64,000 nucleotides of DNA from Malachius bipustulatus (taxonomy: Eukaryota > Arthropoda > Insecta > Coleoptera > Melyridae), in contig OU342631.1 in the NCBI GenBank assembly GCA_910589415.1, forward strand, positions 16,864,001-16,928,000, read 5' to 3'. The position numbers and the translations under genes are program-made. Shown piece by piece: positions 35,371 through 47,886 of this stretch. Every line of letters begins with the position of its first letter. Positions within the stretch are counted from its first letter, which is position 1. The notes under the pieces were generated by a model that saw only the letters and a program-made list of their open reading frames with translations, was not told the origin of the DNA and did not search any database.

Positions 35371-36505
35371 GTAGTATCTTCTTTTTGAACCTCGAACGTC
35401 TCACCAAGAAAGGCTTATTGAAGACCAAATAGCTCTCAGCTACCATTATATACATATAAAGTCTTCTTACAATGATCGTCTTTCTACCATCGTCTTTAAA
35501 ACAGAATGATTATCCATCTTGGTAGGTTCCTACTTTTGAAGCACCAACGATAAAAAACCTTCTTGAAGAGTTTAAGATGCCATTTTTTGATCATGATTTT
35601 GGAGCTTCCAAAATAACAGATTGTAATGGAAGGCTTTCTGTAGGTGTGCACTGCGACCTGTTGAGATCCATTGTGCCCTCAAAAATAAAAGACTACAGAG
35701 AATGATCGTTCTGTTTGGTCAAATAGTTTTCAGTTGCCAAGTTGTAGACGAACTGGCGAAAGAAGCACTCAAAGAACGAAGAGAGAATATAACGTCTCAA
35801 TAATCTGAATATTTTGAAGCTCAACAAGATGAAGAAAAGTTAACTCCCTACCGGCCAAGGAAATTTGCACTGTATAAGCGAAAGATGCCTAAAAACTGCG
35901 CTACAAGAGCATACGGATAACAGTAATCTCTTTTTGCAGTTTTCTGTTTTGAACCCCGAACACCGGACTAAAAAAGCCTTCTTGAATGTCAAATAGCTCT
36001 CAGCTACCAAAATCTACTGTATACTCTTCCAGCTTTTTTTCCCAAGGTGTGGCGAAAACTTAGCTGCAGTGATGTCTAGTTCTGTAGTCTTCTCTTTTCT
36101 TGGTCACGGCCTCCTTGACCAAACCGGTTTTTAGTCTCTTTTCTGCCATTCGAGGAAGAATCGGAGAGAAAAAGGCTGCACGAGCGAAGAGCAAACAATA
36201 CGTCATTTCAAATGAGTCATCATAGTCTAATATACAATCTGAGCTTGTGAAGCTTCAACGCCGTAACCAACCAAAGTTTTCTTAAACTCAAAATTACTCT
36301 TATCTATAGTGGCCCAAAAAGCCTCACTTTGCAAATGGGGCGAGGGATGGTCAAAAAATGGTGTATTGTTTCTTGGTCATGGCTATCTGCTTGACCAAAC
36401 AGGTTTTTGGTATGTTATCTGCCATTCAGAGAAGAATCTGAGAAAAAAAGGCTGCACGAGCAAAGAGGAAGCAAAACGTTATTTCAAATGCTGCTCATCG
36501 TGAAG
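35371..36505. repeat. diverged tandem array, period about 270-300 bp
   Basis: The phrase caaatagctctcagctacc occurs at 35426, in a degenerate form at 35720, and again at 35990 (spacings 294 and 270). A longer block beginning tcttggtca, including ttgaccaaac, gccattc, aaaaaggctgcacgagc and atttcaaatg, occurs at 36098 and 36371 (spacing 273). Together these indicate about four decayed copies of a satellite-like unit. No conserved coding frame runs through the copies. Confidence 0.6.
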
Positions 36506-39265
36506 CTGCAAGAAAAAAAAATCTTAGAGCCTAAACGACTTTCAGGTGTAAAAATAAATCTCTTAACTTGTACTTTAGACTATTCAGCGAAATAAGAAAA
36601 ATAATCCGATGGCTGGAAAAACATTCCGCCCTAAAACTGAAAAAAATATTTGAACTGCATTCATCGATGTGCGAACTGCAAGAACCCGAAATAAACTCTA
36701 ACGTCGAACATTATCTTAACCAGCACCAGTGCTAAAACCACGAATAGAGCTATTTCCACCCCTAACTCCGTCTAAAATAGCCCACAAATAAACCCGGCAA
36801 CATCGTGGGGTTGAATCCGCACTCTCGGCCTATTAAAACACATGACGCTCACCGCGGATTACCTGTGATCTCTTCTCTTGTCATTGCATTAGGGATTCCG
36901 CTACATGAAACCCGATATCCCATACTCGAGGCTTTCACTGTCACACCCATTCAGGGCTTTGTCGATTCGATGGGAAATTGATGTCATAAATTCATCATCG
37001 TTGGATACGGGACACGAGTTATCATCTAAACGGGCGCTCTGTCAGCGGGTAAATGAGCCTTTTCAGTTATTTCAATAATCACGCATGGTGTCCGAGGCAA
37101 ATGGAGTCGGAATTGGCCAGTGGTGGACGGAGGACCAAGCCGAGATAGTTCAACAACCCTTAATTTCTCTGTAAAATGCTGCAAGATAATTTCAATCGGC
37201 TATAAATCAAAACACTTTCATTTAACATTACCTCCTAGAGGATTCGTAGATTGCATTATACAAAGTGTGTAGGTATCTAGATGACGTGGTATAATCTATC
37301 TGATCGCATTAAAGGACGAGGACTATGAAGTGATATATGGAGTGTCTAGTCTCTCCTACCACGCTCCCGTGATTACAATAGTAACAACCACCAACTCATA
37401 TCTCATTACTCAAGGTGTCATACTCATTATTTAATTTAAAAAAATCAAAGCAGAAGCTGGTTAAATAAATAATTCTACCTTGACCTCACATTTATTTATA
37501 ATTTATACAAAATTTCTACCACTATCATCAAACACTTAAGCAACAATTTATACTCTTATCTAACTTCATATTATAGTACAAGTACACATTGTTAAAATCC
37601 TTCACAGTCTCTATAAATCAATCTTGTTCGTTATAACTACACAACGACTAACAAGTAACAAGTAACAACCAAGACTCGACTCCTCGACTCCACCGGACCG
37701 TATCAGACATCCAACAGCCAATTTATCCTTAAGAATTCGGTAAAATTCCGCTAAAATTAAATAGTTGCCGTCCTGTAAAGTGACAGAGTTGGCCGGAATC
37801 CTCATAAAGGACTCGGTGACTCGTGATTCGTACGAGAGGAAGGAATTGCAGTCCTGCACATGAAAGAGTGCAACTGGCGAGGATAAAGGATAAAGTATAC
37901 GGCCTGTGCAATCGGGGCGATTAATAGCTGAAAGAGGCACTTTGCTGCAGACAATCCAGACGACATAAATATATCAGACATCGCTACCAATGACAAATGG
38001 TGAGCGGGGGTGGCTGGAGATTGAGCTAGAAAACCCTAGTGAAGCCGCTCCAAGATGGGGATTTCTAAGCCGGATAGGAAAGTGGAAAAAGTCTAAACAA
38101 CCAATTGAGATTATTTTATGAAACCACCATTACTTAAATTTGATTGTAATAGGAAGATTCGTATTGTGAATAAAAAAACTTTAAATCACAGCGTAGTATG
38201 TTGAAATGGGATTTAAAAAAAACTATGATTATGTTCAAATCAATTATAGACAGCTCTGGATGGGATTATCATACGAAATGTTGGATTTTAAGGATTATGC
38301 ATGCCAAATTTAAATTAGGTAGGGTGACTCATTTTGTAATAGGATCGTCGAATTACCTTAATGGATTCAGATGAAGAAAATTTATTTTTAATGAAACTAG
38401 CACAGGATTATGCAAATGATCTTTTATAAATTTATGACAAATTATCTCTTACAATGGATGATAATTTTTCTACAACAGAAGAACACTGATTCAAGTTTGA
38501 TTATTATTAATATTTCAAAATTAATACGTAATTGGCTCTAAAACACAAATTTAACTACATTAGTCATAGCAACTTTTGGTATGGGATTGATTTGATTTTT
38601 GATTTCAAATTTTAGATATAACTTGTGGAATTATAATACAAATTTTTCACTGATAGTTTTATCCACACTTGATTTCGCGTTAGATGGTCCCTTTTCAACT
38701 AGTAGAGCGTCCCGCTGTCTCCCTAGAAGGAACTTCCACTGACACGGACCCTCCGTAACGTCAGTGCGTGCCCGAGCACAATACCCCAACTTCGTCCTGC
38801 ACCCTCTCGCCAGACTTCTGCTGAGATTTGTTTTCTTAAAGATGACAATTTGATATGACTCAAGTTATTCCTCGGCAGTGCTGAAGTGTTATTGATTCCG
38901 TGCAGCGGGGGTGGAAAATCGGCAAATGGCCTGGATGTATTTAAACAGTGTATTGTTACGGAAGGTTTGCTTTTTGAGTCATCATTCACTTTCAAATTGC
39001 ATTAGGCTTTCAAGGTTTGCCGGTTTCATTCTACTCGTATTACCATTGTTAATACCAAAAGCAATCATTGGGTTGTCAGGGGAGCACGGGTTTTGGGGTA
39101 CCATTACTTGAAAAATAAATATTGATATTAAAGGATGAGTGGAGAAGACCATCTTAATAAGGAATGGTCTTATTTGAGTAACTAAACTTAAAAAAAAAAA
39201 TATTCACTGATTGATCGATATTAAAAGTTTTCTCAACATGCATTTTTGTCCCCAAATTTTTATCG
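36506..39265. other. non-coding stretch
   Basis: No gene recognised. Several overlapping open frames at 37611-37996 (minus) and 38723-38995 (minus) look like chance in a less AT-rich region. They show no domain, splice structure or codon bias. Confidence 0.45.
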
Positions 39266-39362
39266 TGCTCCGGGAGGTACGTTAAAAAGGGGGTCCCGGC
39301 TGCTTCACAGCAGTCGTTAAGTTACGTCAGAGGCCCTTGAGGCTACTTGGAAACTTCTGACA
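39266..39362 (+). repeat. RTE-type LINE tail or SINE fragment
   Basis: The segment contains ggaggtacgttaaaaa, ggtcccggctgc, gcagtcgttaagttacgtca and gaggcccttgaggc. The order 'acgttaa ... ggtcccggct ... agtcgttaa' resembles the 3' region of RTE-clade LINEs and the SINEs they mobilise. That resemblance is from memory and was not checked. It is short, non-coding and isolated. Confidence 0.35.
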
Positions 39363-40249
39363 CTTGGGCTTTACCGCAACCATATACAATATTTATTTAT
39401 TTTATCCCAAAAGAGTGCAGTCGAAATTACTTAATGTTTAAAGATGCCCAAATTAAGATTATCCTTCTATAATGATTTTTACAGCTGGAGAATAACAGCT
39501 GAAGAATAAAAAATAAAATTATATCAATGGTATAAAAAATTCAAAGTGTTATGGACCTCAACTGCAAGCTGAAAACGTCCTCTGCAGGCTAATAAAAAAA
39601 GCAAAAACCAGACATTCCGTTTCGGAAACCCTTCAAAGAAGAGGAAATCGCGATTATACAAAACACACTTTTGTTCATCCAAATTTCTGACTAATCAAAG
39701 TCAGTGTATGCCAAGACATCAAGAAACGTCAAGTTTTTTTTTAAATATTCACGTCAAAATATGTTTCGACTTTGTAGAAGTTTTTTTGATTTTTCTTCCC
39801 AAACCCTTTGTGGTTACCTAAGCACAATAGCTAATAGGTCGAGAGCAAGGGCATTTTTTCAAGTTCTGATAGATGATCCATGGATAAAAATCCAAACAAC
39901 CGAAAATTTAGAAAATCAAACCATAGAAGGGGAAAGGTTGTGTCATTAATGGAGCTTCTGGAAAATTATTGCTGATTTCTTACGTTGTTAAGAAAATGGA
40001 AGAAAAGAAAACAAAACAAAAATTAAAGGAGAATATTATAGTGTTGAAGTAGAGATAAAGACCAAGAATGGTGTTCTTAATTCCTGATTTATCTTACAGC
40101 ACTGAAGTCTGTCAATTAATAACATACCTACACTCAGTGTCCAAGCACATAAGATAATGAACAGCATATAGGGATTTCGGAAGCTGTGCGGAAGAGACAG
40201 GGTCGGTTAAATGCAGAAAAAGTTGGGTAACCAGAAGGACAATGTAATG

Positions 40250-40830
40250 GCAGAAAGATATTTCAAAAATTAATTTTCATTTCCAATAATTTTGAAAAAA
40301 CAAAATTTTCAATTTTTGTTTTCCTTTATTATTGAACGTTACTATTGGGAAAAACTGAAACCACATTTTCACTGCAATTATTGATCAGATTTTTTTATCT
40401 GGCGGTTTATATTTGAACTTAAACTGAAATTTTTAAATACGGCACTGACTTTTTTATTGCAAAAAAAAGATATTCAAATTATAAATTTAATCGGACTATA
40501 GCTATTCAGTTTAATTTCACCTTAATATCAGTGATCTTTGTGTGGCATATCATTATACTCAAAATTTAAGTATCTTTCAACTTTTGCAATAAAAAAATCC
40601 AGGGTCGTATTTAAAAAAATAAAGTAAAGTCCGGCCCTTCAAATATATGAGCCGTCAGATAAAAAACTAACATCGCAACAAATAAAACTGGTTAATAACT
40701 ATAATGAAAGTATGGTTTTAGTTTTTCCCAATATTCTAAAATAACGTCAATAAATAGGAAAACTAAAATTTTGTTTTTTTTCAAAATTATTCGAAAATCA
40801 AAAAATATCTTGTACACAATGTATAAACGA
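40250..40830. mobile_element. foldback (long inverted repeat) element
   Basis: The left arm (about 40250-40485) and right arm (about 40558-40830) are inverted copies with around 75-80% identity by eye. Shared blocks include aataattttgaaaaaa, caaaatttt, ttgggaaaaact, ttttttatctg, and ttttttattgcaaaa. About 70 bp separate them. There is no open frame. The termini and target duplication could not be fixed. It is probably a MITE or foldback element. Confidence 0.6.
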
Positions 40831-43800
40831 TGACATGCAGAAGTTCCTACCCGAGCGCCATAACAATCAAAGAAAAGTTATTTTCCTGCTTTTCGGGAAA
40901 AAAAGTTGCTCTTGCAGTGAAATTGCAATTTTTGAAAGACCAATTCTGCCAATTCTGTAATATAAGTGGAAGTTAGTCCGACATAAGATGGACCGACACA
41001 TATAGGTACTTATAAGTAATAAAATATTTGTTGGGAGAAAAAAGTGTAAATTTGATTATTTGAAATGACAGGACAGTCGGTGACAACGCAAATTTTCATT
41101 TTTTTTTAATAGATATCTACATACATATATATTTCATTTCCTGGAAGGGTATTAATATTTTAATCAACTGGAGTGATGAAATCCCGGTCTGAAAAATTCC
41201 AGACCACTCTATTGAAAATAGCAATCTGGCATGTCCAGGATGAAACTCCCTGGAAACGCTCCAACCCTTAGGGAGAACAGTTTGTTTCGTCTCTGTATGA
41301 TATATAGGATGGAAGAGAGGAGGGAGGTACGGGTTTTGGTAAATTAAAATCTAAAAGATGGATTTCGTTCACTGTGAAGAGTATCTGAACCGTGGACGAT
41401 CCCTATTCAGGGAATTTATGCCCTTTTACTTTTTACGCTACTACAGGCCCCGGATTGATCTCTTCATGAAAAGGGATACGAATAGGAGAAAGAATAGGTG
41501 AAATTGATATCATACGAAGTGGAAATGTTGGCAGCCTAATCCGGGAAGTTCCTTATTCCTATCCTTTTTTATCAGTTATACAAAAAAGTCATTTTTTCGG
41601 AATCTATTCAACCATATCTCCATCGCGTTCTCCTTTTCCAATCACGCCTTTCGACAACTTAATTACTTGTTAGAATTAAAAGCCACAGTATGAAATCTAA
41701 AGTGCAATTAGAGGGCTTATTGACGTCCTGACTGGCAGCGGCAGAGGCAATATTGGATCCCCTCCTTTCAGTGATTTACTACTTCAGCCGGAAATTGTAT
41801 ATACTGAATACAATGTTGCCAGGATATCCTACAAAGAATTATCAGGTGAAATTTCTCTTTTTATCATTACAACAATTATTATTACAAAAGTACTATTATT
41901 ATCATGCATTGCAGGACTTGAAACGCAGTAATTAGAAATCATTACTGAAGAAAAAAAGCTTTGGAAAAATATTTAAACAATACATGACAACGTCGCGCTG
42001 AAGGAGACGATTGAGAATGTAAGGAGAAGGAGAGGCAAGGCAATTCACAATGAGACATCCCTCCAATATTCCAAGTTGTATGTAACAAAGTAATTAGGTC
42101 ATGATTTAGATCAAACACGGGGACGGAAAGGTAGTAATTTGGGATTATGGCCGTACGATATCGTTATAAATGTAGAAATTGATGATGAAATTCGTGTTTT
42201 ACAACCCTGTATTCCATTATGACGAATGGGAAAATTGAGTCTCATTAAGAAATGTTTGCGGTGGAACAAACCCCTTTTAAATTATTAGAAGATGTGAGGG
42301 GGAGAAGAGTTTTATTGCCTCAAAACTTTCCCCATATCTTAAGAATTATGAGAATTATTTATTTATGTCAGTCATAAAATTGGAGTGTTTTACACTGGAA
42401 GTAACAAAATTCGATCTGACTAGTTGATTTATATCGGAAACTAAGAAATGTACCCTAACAATTAAGAAAATATTGTTAAAATACCCCCAAACCTTGGCTT
42501 CACGACAGTAATGAAATTCCTCATAGATTTGAACGGTCACCGACATTCAATCAATTCAAACAAGTTTTTCTCTCAATTTTATTGAAAATTTGGGATCGTG
42601 AATAGGCCGTCCTCCAAAGTGGAGCACAAATTATTTTATGAGTAGGTACTTTTCCACGGGTACATGGGCGTGCTCGCAATTAACGATTTATAAAAATAAG
42701 CTAACGCTGGGGTAATTTGTTTGTAACTTTAAACGTATGAACTATGGTTTGATTGATCTTATCGGTGAAGGTTCACTTGCCTTCATTAGTAGTGTCTGTA
42801 GCCAATTTTACGTTTCCCAATTGAACGTCACTGTGCCAAGTCGTGATAGCAGGACAATACCAAGGCGTGTTATTTTTCCCACTACAATACCAAAGGCATT
42901 TTTATTCCAGTTGCTCGGGGACTCGCATTTGCTTAAGGAAGGCTAGAGTTGGTGAGAAGGTGCGAGATACCATTTTGACTTACGTAATAGCGCAATTTAA
43001 ACTCCAACGTAAGCTTTAATAGTCAAAATTATATGTTTTTGAACTAAAGTTATTTTAAAGAAAACAGAGGGGTCAAAATAAAATCCCAAAAAACAAAAAG
43101 AAGAAGTTTAGATTTATTTTACTGTTATGGGAACTGGATCTTCGTACCTATCCAATATCCAGAAAGACGTGGTGCTTAACTTTTTGGCTTCATTCCTTAG
43201 TCCATATTTTAAAGCAAATATTAGGCAAAATTTGACCCAGATTTAATGTATTTATGTTTGATGATTACTTAGGTAGATGTCCCATGACAATTTAATATCC
43301 AAAATCATTCTAAGATCTTTTATATGCCAAACATCTGTCTATGAGGAAATCACCTTCAATGTAGCACATGCGAAAATATCCACAATAAAGACCACTGTGT
43401 TGAATATTTTACTATTTGTCCGCTCATCAATCACAGTCCGCAGGGTCTGAAGATGGTTATTTGAACTAGATCTGCCCCTCTGTTTATTGTTTAATAACCA
43501 ATATTGAATCTTACATGATTTAAGCAAATAGAGAAATCAAAAAATCAATACAATCCATTTACTTTTTCCGTCTTACCACCTCGCAAGCACGAGACGTGTT
43601 TACTTTTAAATCCAAGATTCGAAGCAGTGTGATCTGGCAGTTGGGAAGAGTCTCTGAGAAATAAGAAGCGCAATGTTTATTTAACTCTAATTGCTGAACT
43701 TCATAGCTGACTCTCTAAACTTTCAAACAGTTACACTAGTCTTGGTTGGTGTTACATAGCAACTGAGCAAGTACACCTAATCTTGCGTTGTCTTTACAGA

Positions 43801-44804
43801 GGAGAAAACGAGCAGTAAACTCTAGTCAGCATTAAGTAGTCGCAACTCAAATATCATCTCGTAATTTCGCTTTAATTTGCTGATTTAATAGAAAATTCCC
43901 TTTTAACGGCAATCTTACCTAGTGTTCAGCGGGGGGAGAAGGAATGCGAATACGCTTTATAGAATTTTTTATTGAATAAAAACTGACACATGTCGAGCCT
44001 TAAGTATACTTATACCAGAAGCCAAGTAAAATAGTTAAATAAAACTAAGCTGCTCATAACATCGACCATACAAGGAGTTAAAAGCTCATCCCGAAAGACA
44101 TATTGACTATCCCATTCATGTTCGCATATAGGTTTAAGTAAACGATCCGAAATTCCTGGAAGCGAGGCGAAAGACTGCTATGACATAGAAACCCTGAAAA
44201 AGTGAAATTTATCATGTGTGGCTAAGCGACACTGATAGCTCGGGAGGTTCCCCGATCGACCCATTCTTCAAGATATAAACGGGTCAGGGGGGACAAAGCG
44301 AACGTGACGTTGAATAAATATCAAATTTCTGAATTTGCACATTTCGTCGTTATGCAGATTTAGACGCTTGAAAAGGACAGTCTTTTTTTGACTAGGTAGG
44401 TGTTTGATTTCGGCAGTAAAAACATGTTTCTGTAACTTATAATTTTATTCTAAAAACGAAAATCAACTGAGAAATTAAAATTATCGATTAAAAAATAATA
44501 TTGTTAATTCGTTTTTCTGAAATTAGCTTTGTTGTTTTGAGTTGCGTCGCATAAACTAATCGGCTCTGAGATTGACTGTCCAGCAGAGCTGCTTGAACAG
44601 GACTTTTTCAGGATTTCGAACCATGAGGGTAGAAATTGGTGTAGCTTTGCACTACCAACACCTAAACTTGCCTGCTATCAAACTCTCTATATCCAGGCTC
44701 AAGTTGTGTAATTCCATTAATGACTCGGTCTAAATTTTCTTTGCAGCGGTATCTGCATACCACGAGAACAAGAAAAAAAGATTTAATTTTCTGTAACTTT
44801 AAAT
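40831..44804. other. non-coding stretch
   Basis: AT-rich DNA without recognisable exons, RNA genes or complete transposons. The open frames in this stretch are short and domain-free. Confidence 0.5.
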
Positions 44805-44990
44805 GAATAAATCATAGAGATAGAATAGAGAGGAGACGACATGACGTGACACAAATGGGATCAGGTCCGCCATATTGATACCACTTTTATGTCAAACTTA
44901 TGTTATGACATAAGTGAACGCTTTATATTGAATTTCATTTGATTTAAGGACTGTCTTTAAGATCTTTGGTGTTAAATTGAAAAGCCAAAG

Positions 44991-45070
44991 ATGGTTTCTT
45001 GTGCAGTTCGTACCTGCTGTAGTAGAGACTGCACTGATAAAAAAAAAACGTCCGGAATAACATTCCATAG
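44991..45070 (+). pseudogene. THAP-domain exon of P-like transposase (remnant)
   Basis: It starts MVSCAVRTCCSRDCTD and continues to GITFHR, matching the start of a THAP zinc finger (C-x2-4-C ... then S/T-F-H-R/K). A donor, catag|gtaagt, follows at 45071, as expected for a spliced first exon. The later zinc ligands (C...H) and the rest of the domain are missing, so it cannot encode a full THAP fold. Confidence 0.7.
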
Positions 45071-45128
45071 GTAAGTATCAACACTATCAACAATATACAG
45101 GACCGTACCTACTTGCATAGTACACTAA

Positions 45129-45272
45129 AAATCTAAAATTGAAAATGACCATGATTATTTGCCGGATATTTTATATTCTTTTATTGACTTGAAAAACACA
45201 AAAGGTCTGCAATATCCATCTGAAGACGTGTTAAAAATATGTATGAAAAGTGAGAAACATTTTTATTTATGA
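45129..45272 (+). pseudogene. C-terminal fragment of P-like transposase
   Basis: The open frame encodes DYLPDILYSFIDL, then KGLQYPSEDVLKI and KSEKHFYL before a TGA. A G-x-L-x-Y-P-S motif followed by a helix is typical of the C-terminal part of P-type transposases. It shares the element with the THAP exon; everything between them is deleted. Confidence 0.55.
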
Positions 45273-45839
45273 AAATTTTGCAAATAAAAATTAAGTCTGA
45301 CCCTGTCGAGTCGCCATATTGTTACTCCTATAAGCTCCACCCACTGATGCCGTTTTTTAATGTACTATTAGGTGATCATAGCGGCTCCTCTCTATTCTAT
45401 CTCTATGGAATAAATAGAGAGCCCTAGAGAAGAAAGAGCACTTTTCTATCAAAAAATGGAGAAGCTGTAAAAATAAACGAAAACGAGCTTATTCAGAATT
45501 TACTTTTTTCTTGTAAGGATCTTGGAAACGGTCAGATAAATCAAGAAAAAAGGTGTCCACTATCGAGACAACGATATAATAATAATAATAATAATAATAT
45601 TTATTGTCCATCAAAAGTTTACAGAGTAATACCATTTGAGCTATGCAATATCTATATATCCTACAGAACAATAAACAGTAGTAAGTAGTATATGTATTCA
45701 CTGTTTTTTTCTTTTAAAGGTACAGATAACTGGAACAACGGTAAAAGAAAATTACTTGTGCACCGCTGTCCCAGCATCATATTATAGTTGGAACACATTT
45801 CATAATTACAAACAAATTACAATCAACAAATCCATTGGA

Positions 45840-46080
45840 ACAAATCTACATTATGCACAGTCCAAGTTTCTGTTAAAATAATTACGCCAAGTTCAAACTT
45901 AAAACTAGCCAAGTGCACGCTGAGGTAGTCCATGTTTTTCGATATACTTCGTATGTTTTGATGTATCAAGCTAATACTAACATTTGACAACAATCCCCTT
46001 GCAATTTCCACATCCTGAATATTGAGTACCTCATGCGTGTCAAAATTTATGTAATTACAATCACGAATTAAAGGATCCAT
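45840..46080 (-). pseudogene. LINE ORF2, N-terminal endonuclease fragment
   Basis: The frame starts MDPLIRDC and contains SLIHQNIRSISKNMDYL and IILTETWTV, matching the N-terminal strand and the catalytic E-T-W motif of apurinic-like LINE endonucleases. The frame stops soon after, with all later endonuclease motifs and the reverse transcriptase missing. Confidence 0.7.
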
Positions 46081-46235
46081 CCTTCCTCAATTATTATACA
46101 GCCTATAATACGCTCAAAAACAACACCAACAACAAAAAATAATCGAAATCAAGATTAGACAATGGCAGCATATTTACTCGCAATTCAGATGACAAAAAAA
46201 TATATAAACTTAAATAATATTTAACTCAGCAGCGA

Positions 46236-46799
46236 TTATTTTTCACTTGTCTTTCCAGTTCCAGTAACTCCTACCGGTAACGCACCCTTGCTGAATTCTC
46301 TTGCTCCCTTCCTATTTTTTTCCTGCGAATTACTCCTTGTTAACATACCAACATCAGACCGACCCAAATGTAGCTTTCTGTTCTCGTTTTCCTGCTTTCT
46401 TCCAAGAACCTGAACTCCGTGATCACGCTGATTATTCCCCTTCACGTCGATTGGTACATTAGGGGCTGTGTCAATATTATTATGCTCCTGCTTCGAAGGT
46501 CTATTGACTATGGAATTGCCAACAACAGCGATTTTGACCGTCTTCAAATCTTCAACACTATTCCTAACTCCATCAACTATCAAAAATTGGCCTCTGATAT
46601 ATGCACTACACTTCCTTTCTCTTGCCAATTTTAGATGATTTCTCAGTAGTTTTTGTTCCTCTATTTCCTCTAGTGTTAAGTCTTCCTGTATAAAAATTTT
46701 CGTTCCTTTCAGGTTCTTAGATCTCTTCAGAATTTCTATTTTATTTAAATAAGAGACAAGTTCAATCTTTATGATTGGTTTAGTTTTCCCAATCAGGTA
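46236..46799 (-). pseudogene. LINE ORF1, C-terminal half
   Basis: About 188 residues read from the insertion junction: Y-L-I-G-K-T-K-P-I-I, then a YLNKIEIL / KNLKGTKIFIQEDLT segment and an HLKLARERKCSAYIRGQFLIVDG segment. This is the usual C-terminal region of LINE ORF1 proteins with an RRM-like fold. A basic, low-complexity tail follows, ending GKTSEK. No stop interrupts this half. Confidence 0.65.
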
Positions 46800-46801
46800 T
46801 A

Positions 46802-47550
46802 CAGGGTGTCCCAAGATTTCTTTATCAATGGATATCTGGGTTATTTCAAAAAATAAACAAATGAAATTCAGGAAATTTCAACCATACCCCTAAGGCTTTG
46901 CAGTTGCACCCTCAATGCCCCTTTACGCCTTTCCACCCCTAAGTAATCATCCGCTACTTTTTTTTTTCAAATGACACCCCCATATTTTTTTTGCTCCGCA
47001 GGATTGTTGACTTCTTTCTGAATACGAATTTCATACGATTTTTTAAATCGAGACATATCTAGCACGCCGAAAATAACATAATATAACAAACGAGGGTTGT
47101 CAAGGAATAACAATTAACATTTAATATGACATTAAAATCACAAAAGCAATTATTATTATTAACGCCTATATCGAGTAACACCCGTATTACTAGTTAAGGT
47201 GGTTGGAGGAAACATTAACACAAAAAACAAGCAATTGCAACTCCTTGACGACCCTCGTTTGTTATGATATTCTATTGTTTTCGGCGTGCTAGATATGTCT
47301 CGATTTGAAAAAATCGTATGACAATGTATTCAGAAAGAAGTCAACAATCCTGCCGAGCAAAAAAAAATATGGGGGTGTCATTTGAAAAAAGAAAGTAGGG
47401 GATGATTACTTAGGGGTGGAAAGGCGTAAAGGGGCATTGAGGGTGCAACTGCAAAGCCTTGGGGGTATGGTTGAAATTTCCTGAATTTCATTTGTTTATT
47501 TTTTGAAATAACCAAGATATCCCTTGATAAAGAAATCTTGGGACACCCTG
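46802..47550. mobile_element. foldback MITE with ~310-bp inverted repeats (749 bp)
   Basis: Both ends begin cagggtgtcccaagatttct. The arms (about 46802-47115 and 47240-47550) are more than 90% alike by eye, sharing phrases such as caatgcccctttacgc and gcacgccgaaaa, with a unique loop of about 125 bp. It is flanked by a TA dinucleotide duplication (46800-46801 and 47551-47552), the Tc1/mariner target type. It has no coding capacity. It is inserted in LINE ORF1. Confidence 0.88.
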
Positions 47551-47552
47551 TA

Positions 47553-47886
47553 TGTTGTTGATCTGTTCACGTCCTAGTTGAATGTCTAGTCTATCACTCA
47601 ATAAATTCTGGATTACCTCTATAAGGCCCAAATGTGACCTGTCTTGAATATTTTCAATACCACGAATAACTATGTTATTCTTCCTATTATTCTTGTCTAT
47701 CTTTCTAATAGAGCTCTCCTGCTTAACCTGACTTCTCTCGACAATATCAACACGATCCGCAACCTTTACCAAATTTTCATTAAGACGGGTAAATAGAGTA
47801 TTACTATTTTCGATAAGATCTTTTTTGACTTCTTTTATGGCCCTATAGATATCTCCAATAGTAAGATCTGCTGTCTCATCTGCCAT
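47553..47886 (-). pseudogene. LINE ORF1, N-terminal half
   Basis: It starts MADETADLTIGDIYRAI, with a predicted coiled-coil stretch (heptad-like LIENSNTLFTRLNENLVKVA) and then NNIVIRGIEN, the start of an RRM-like fold typical of ORF1. It runs to G-R-E-Q-I-N-N-I, where the MITE interrupts it. The frame upstream of the ATG stays open to 47958, but the ATG gives a better start. Confidence 0.65.

Larger units (their letters stand above)
44813..45407 (+). mobile_element. P-element-like transposon, internally deleted (595 bp)
   Basis: It is bounded by perfect 23-bp terminal inverted repeats (starting catagagatagaatagagag; 44813-44835 and 45385-45407) and flanked by an exact 8-bp duplication, gaataaat (44805-44812 and 45408-45415). 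Inside, on the plus strand, are the first exon of a THAP-domain transposase and a short C-terminal transposase-like fragment. A THAP domain, 8-bp duplication and inverted repeats together are the hallmark of the P superfamily. The catalytic core is gone, so it is a non-autonomous deletion derivative. A 10-base phrase, cgccatattg, occurs near both ends in direct orientation (about 44869 and 45311), possibly a transposase-binding site. Confidence 0.8.

Noticed and set aside
37611..37996. Three overlapping minus-strand open frames
   Set aside because: Open frames overlap in all three phases, which points to low stop density rather than coding. No domain is recognised.
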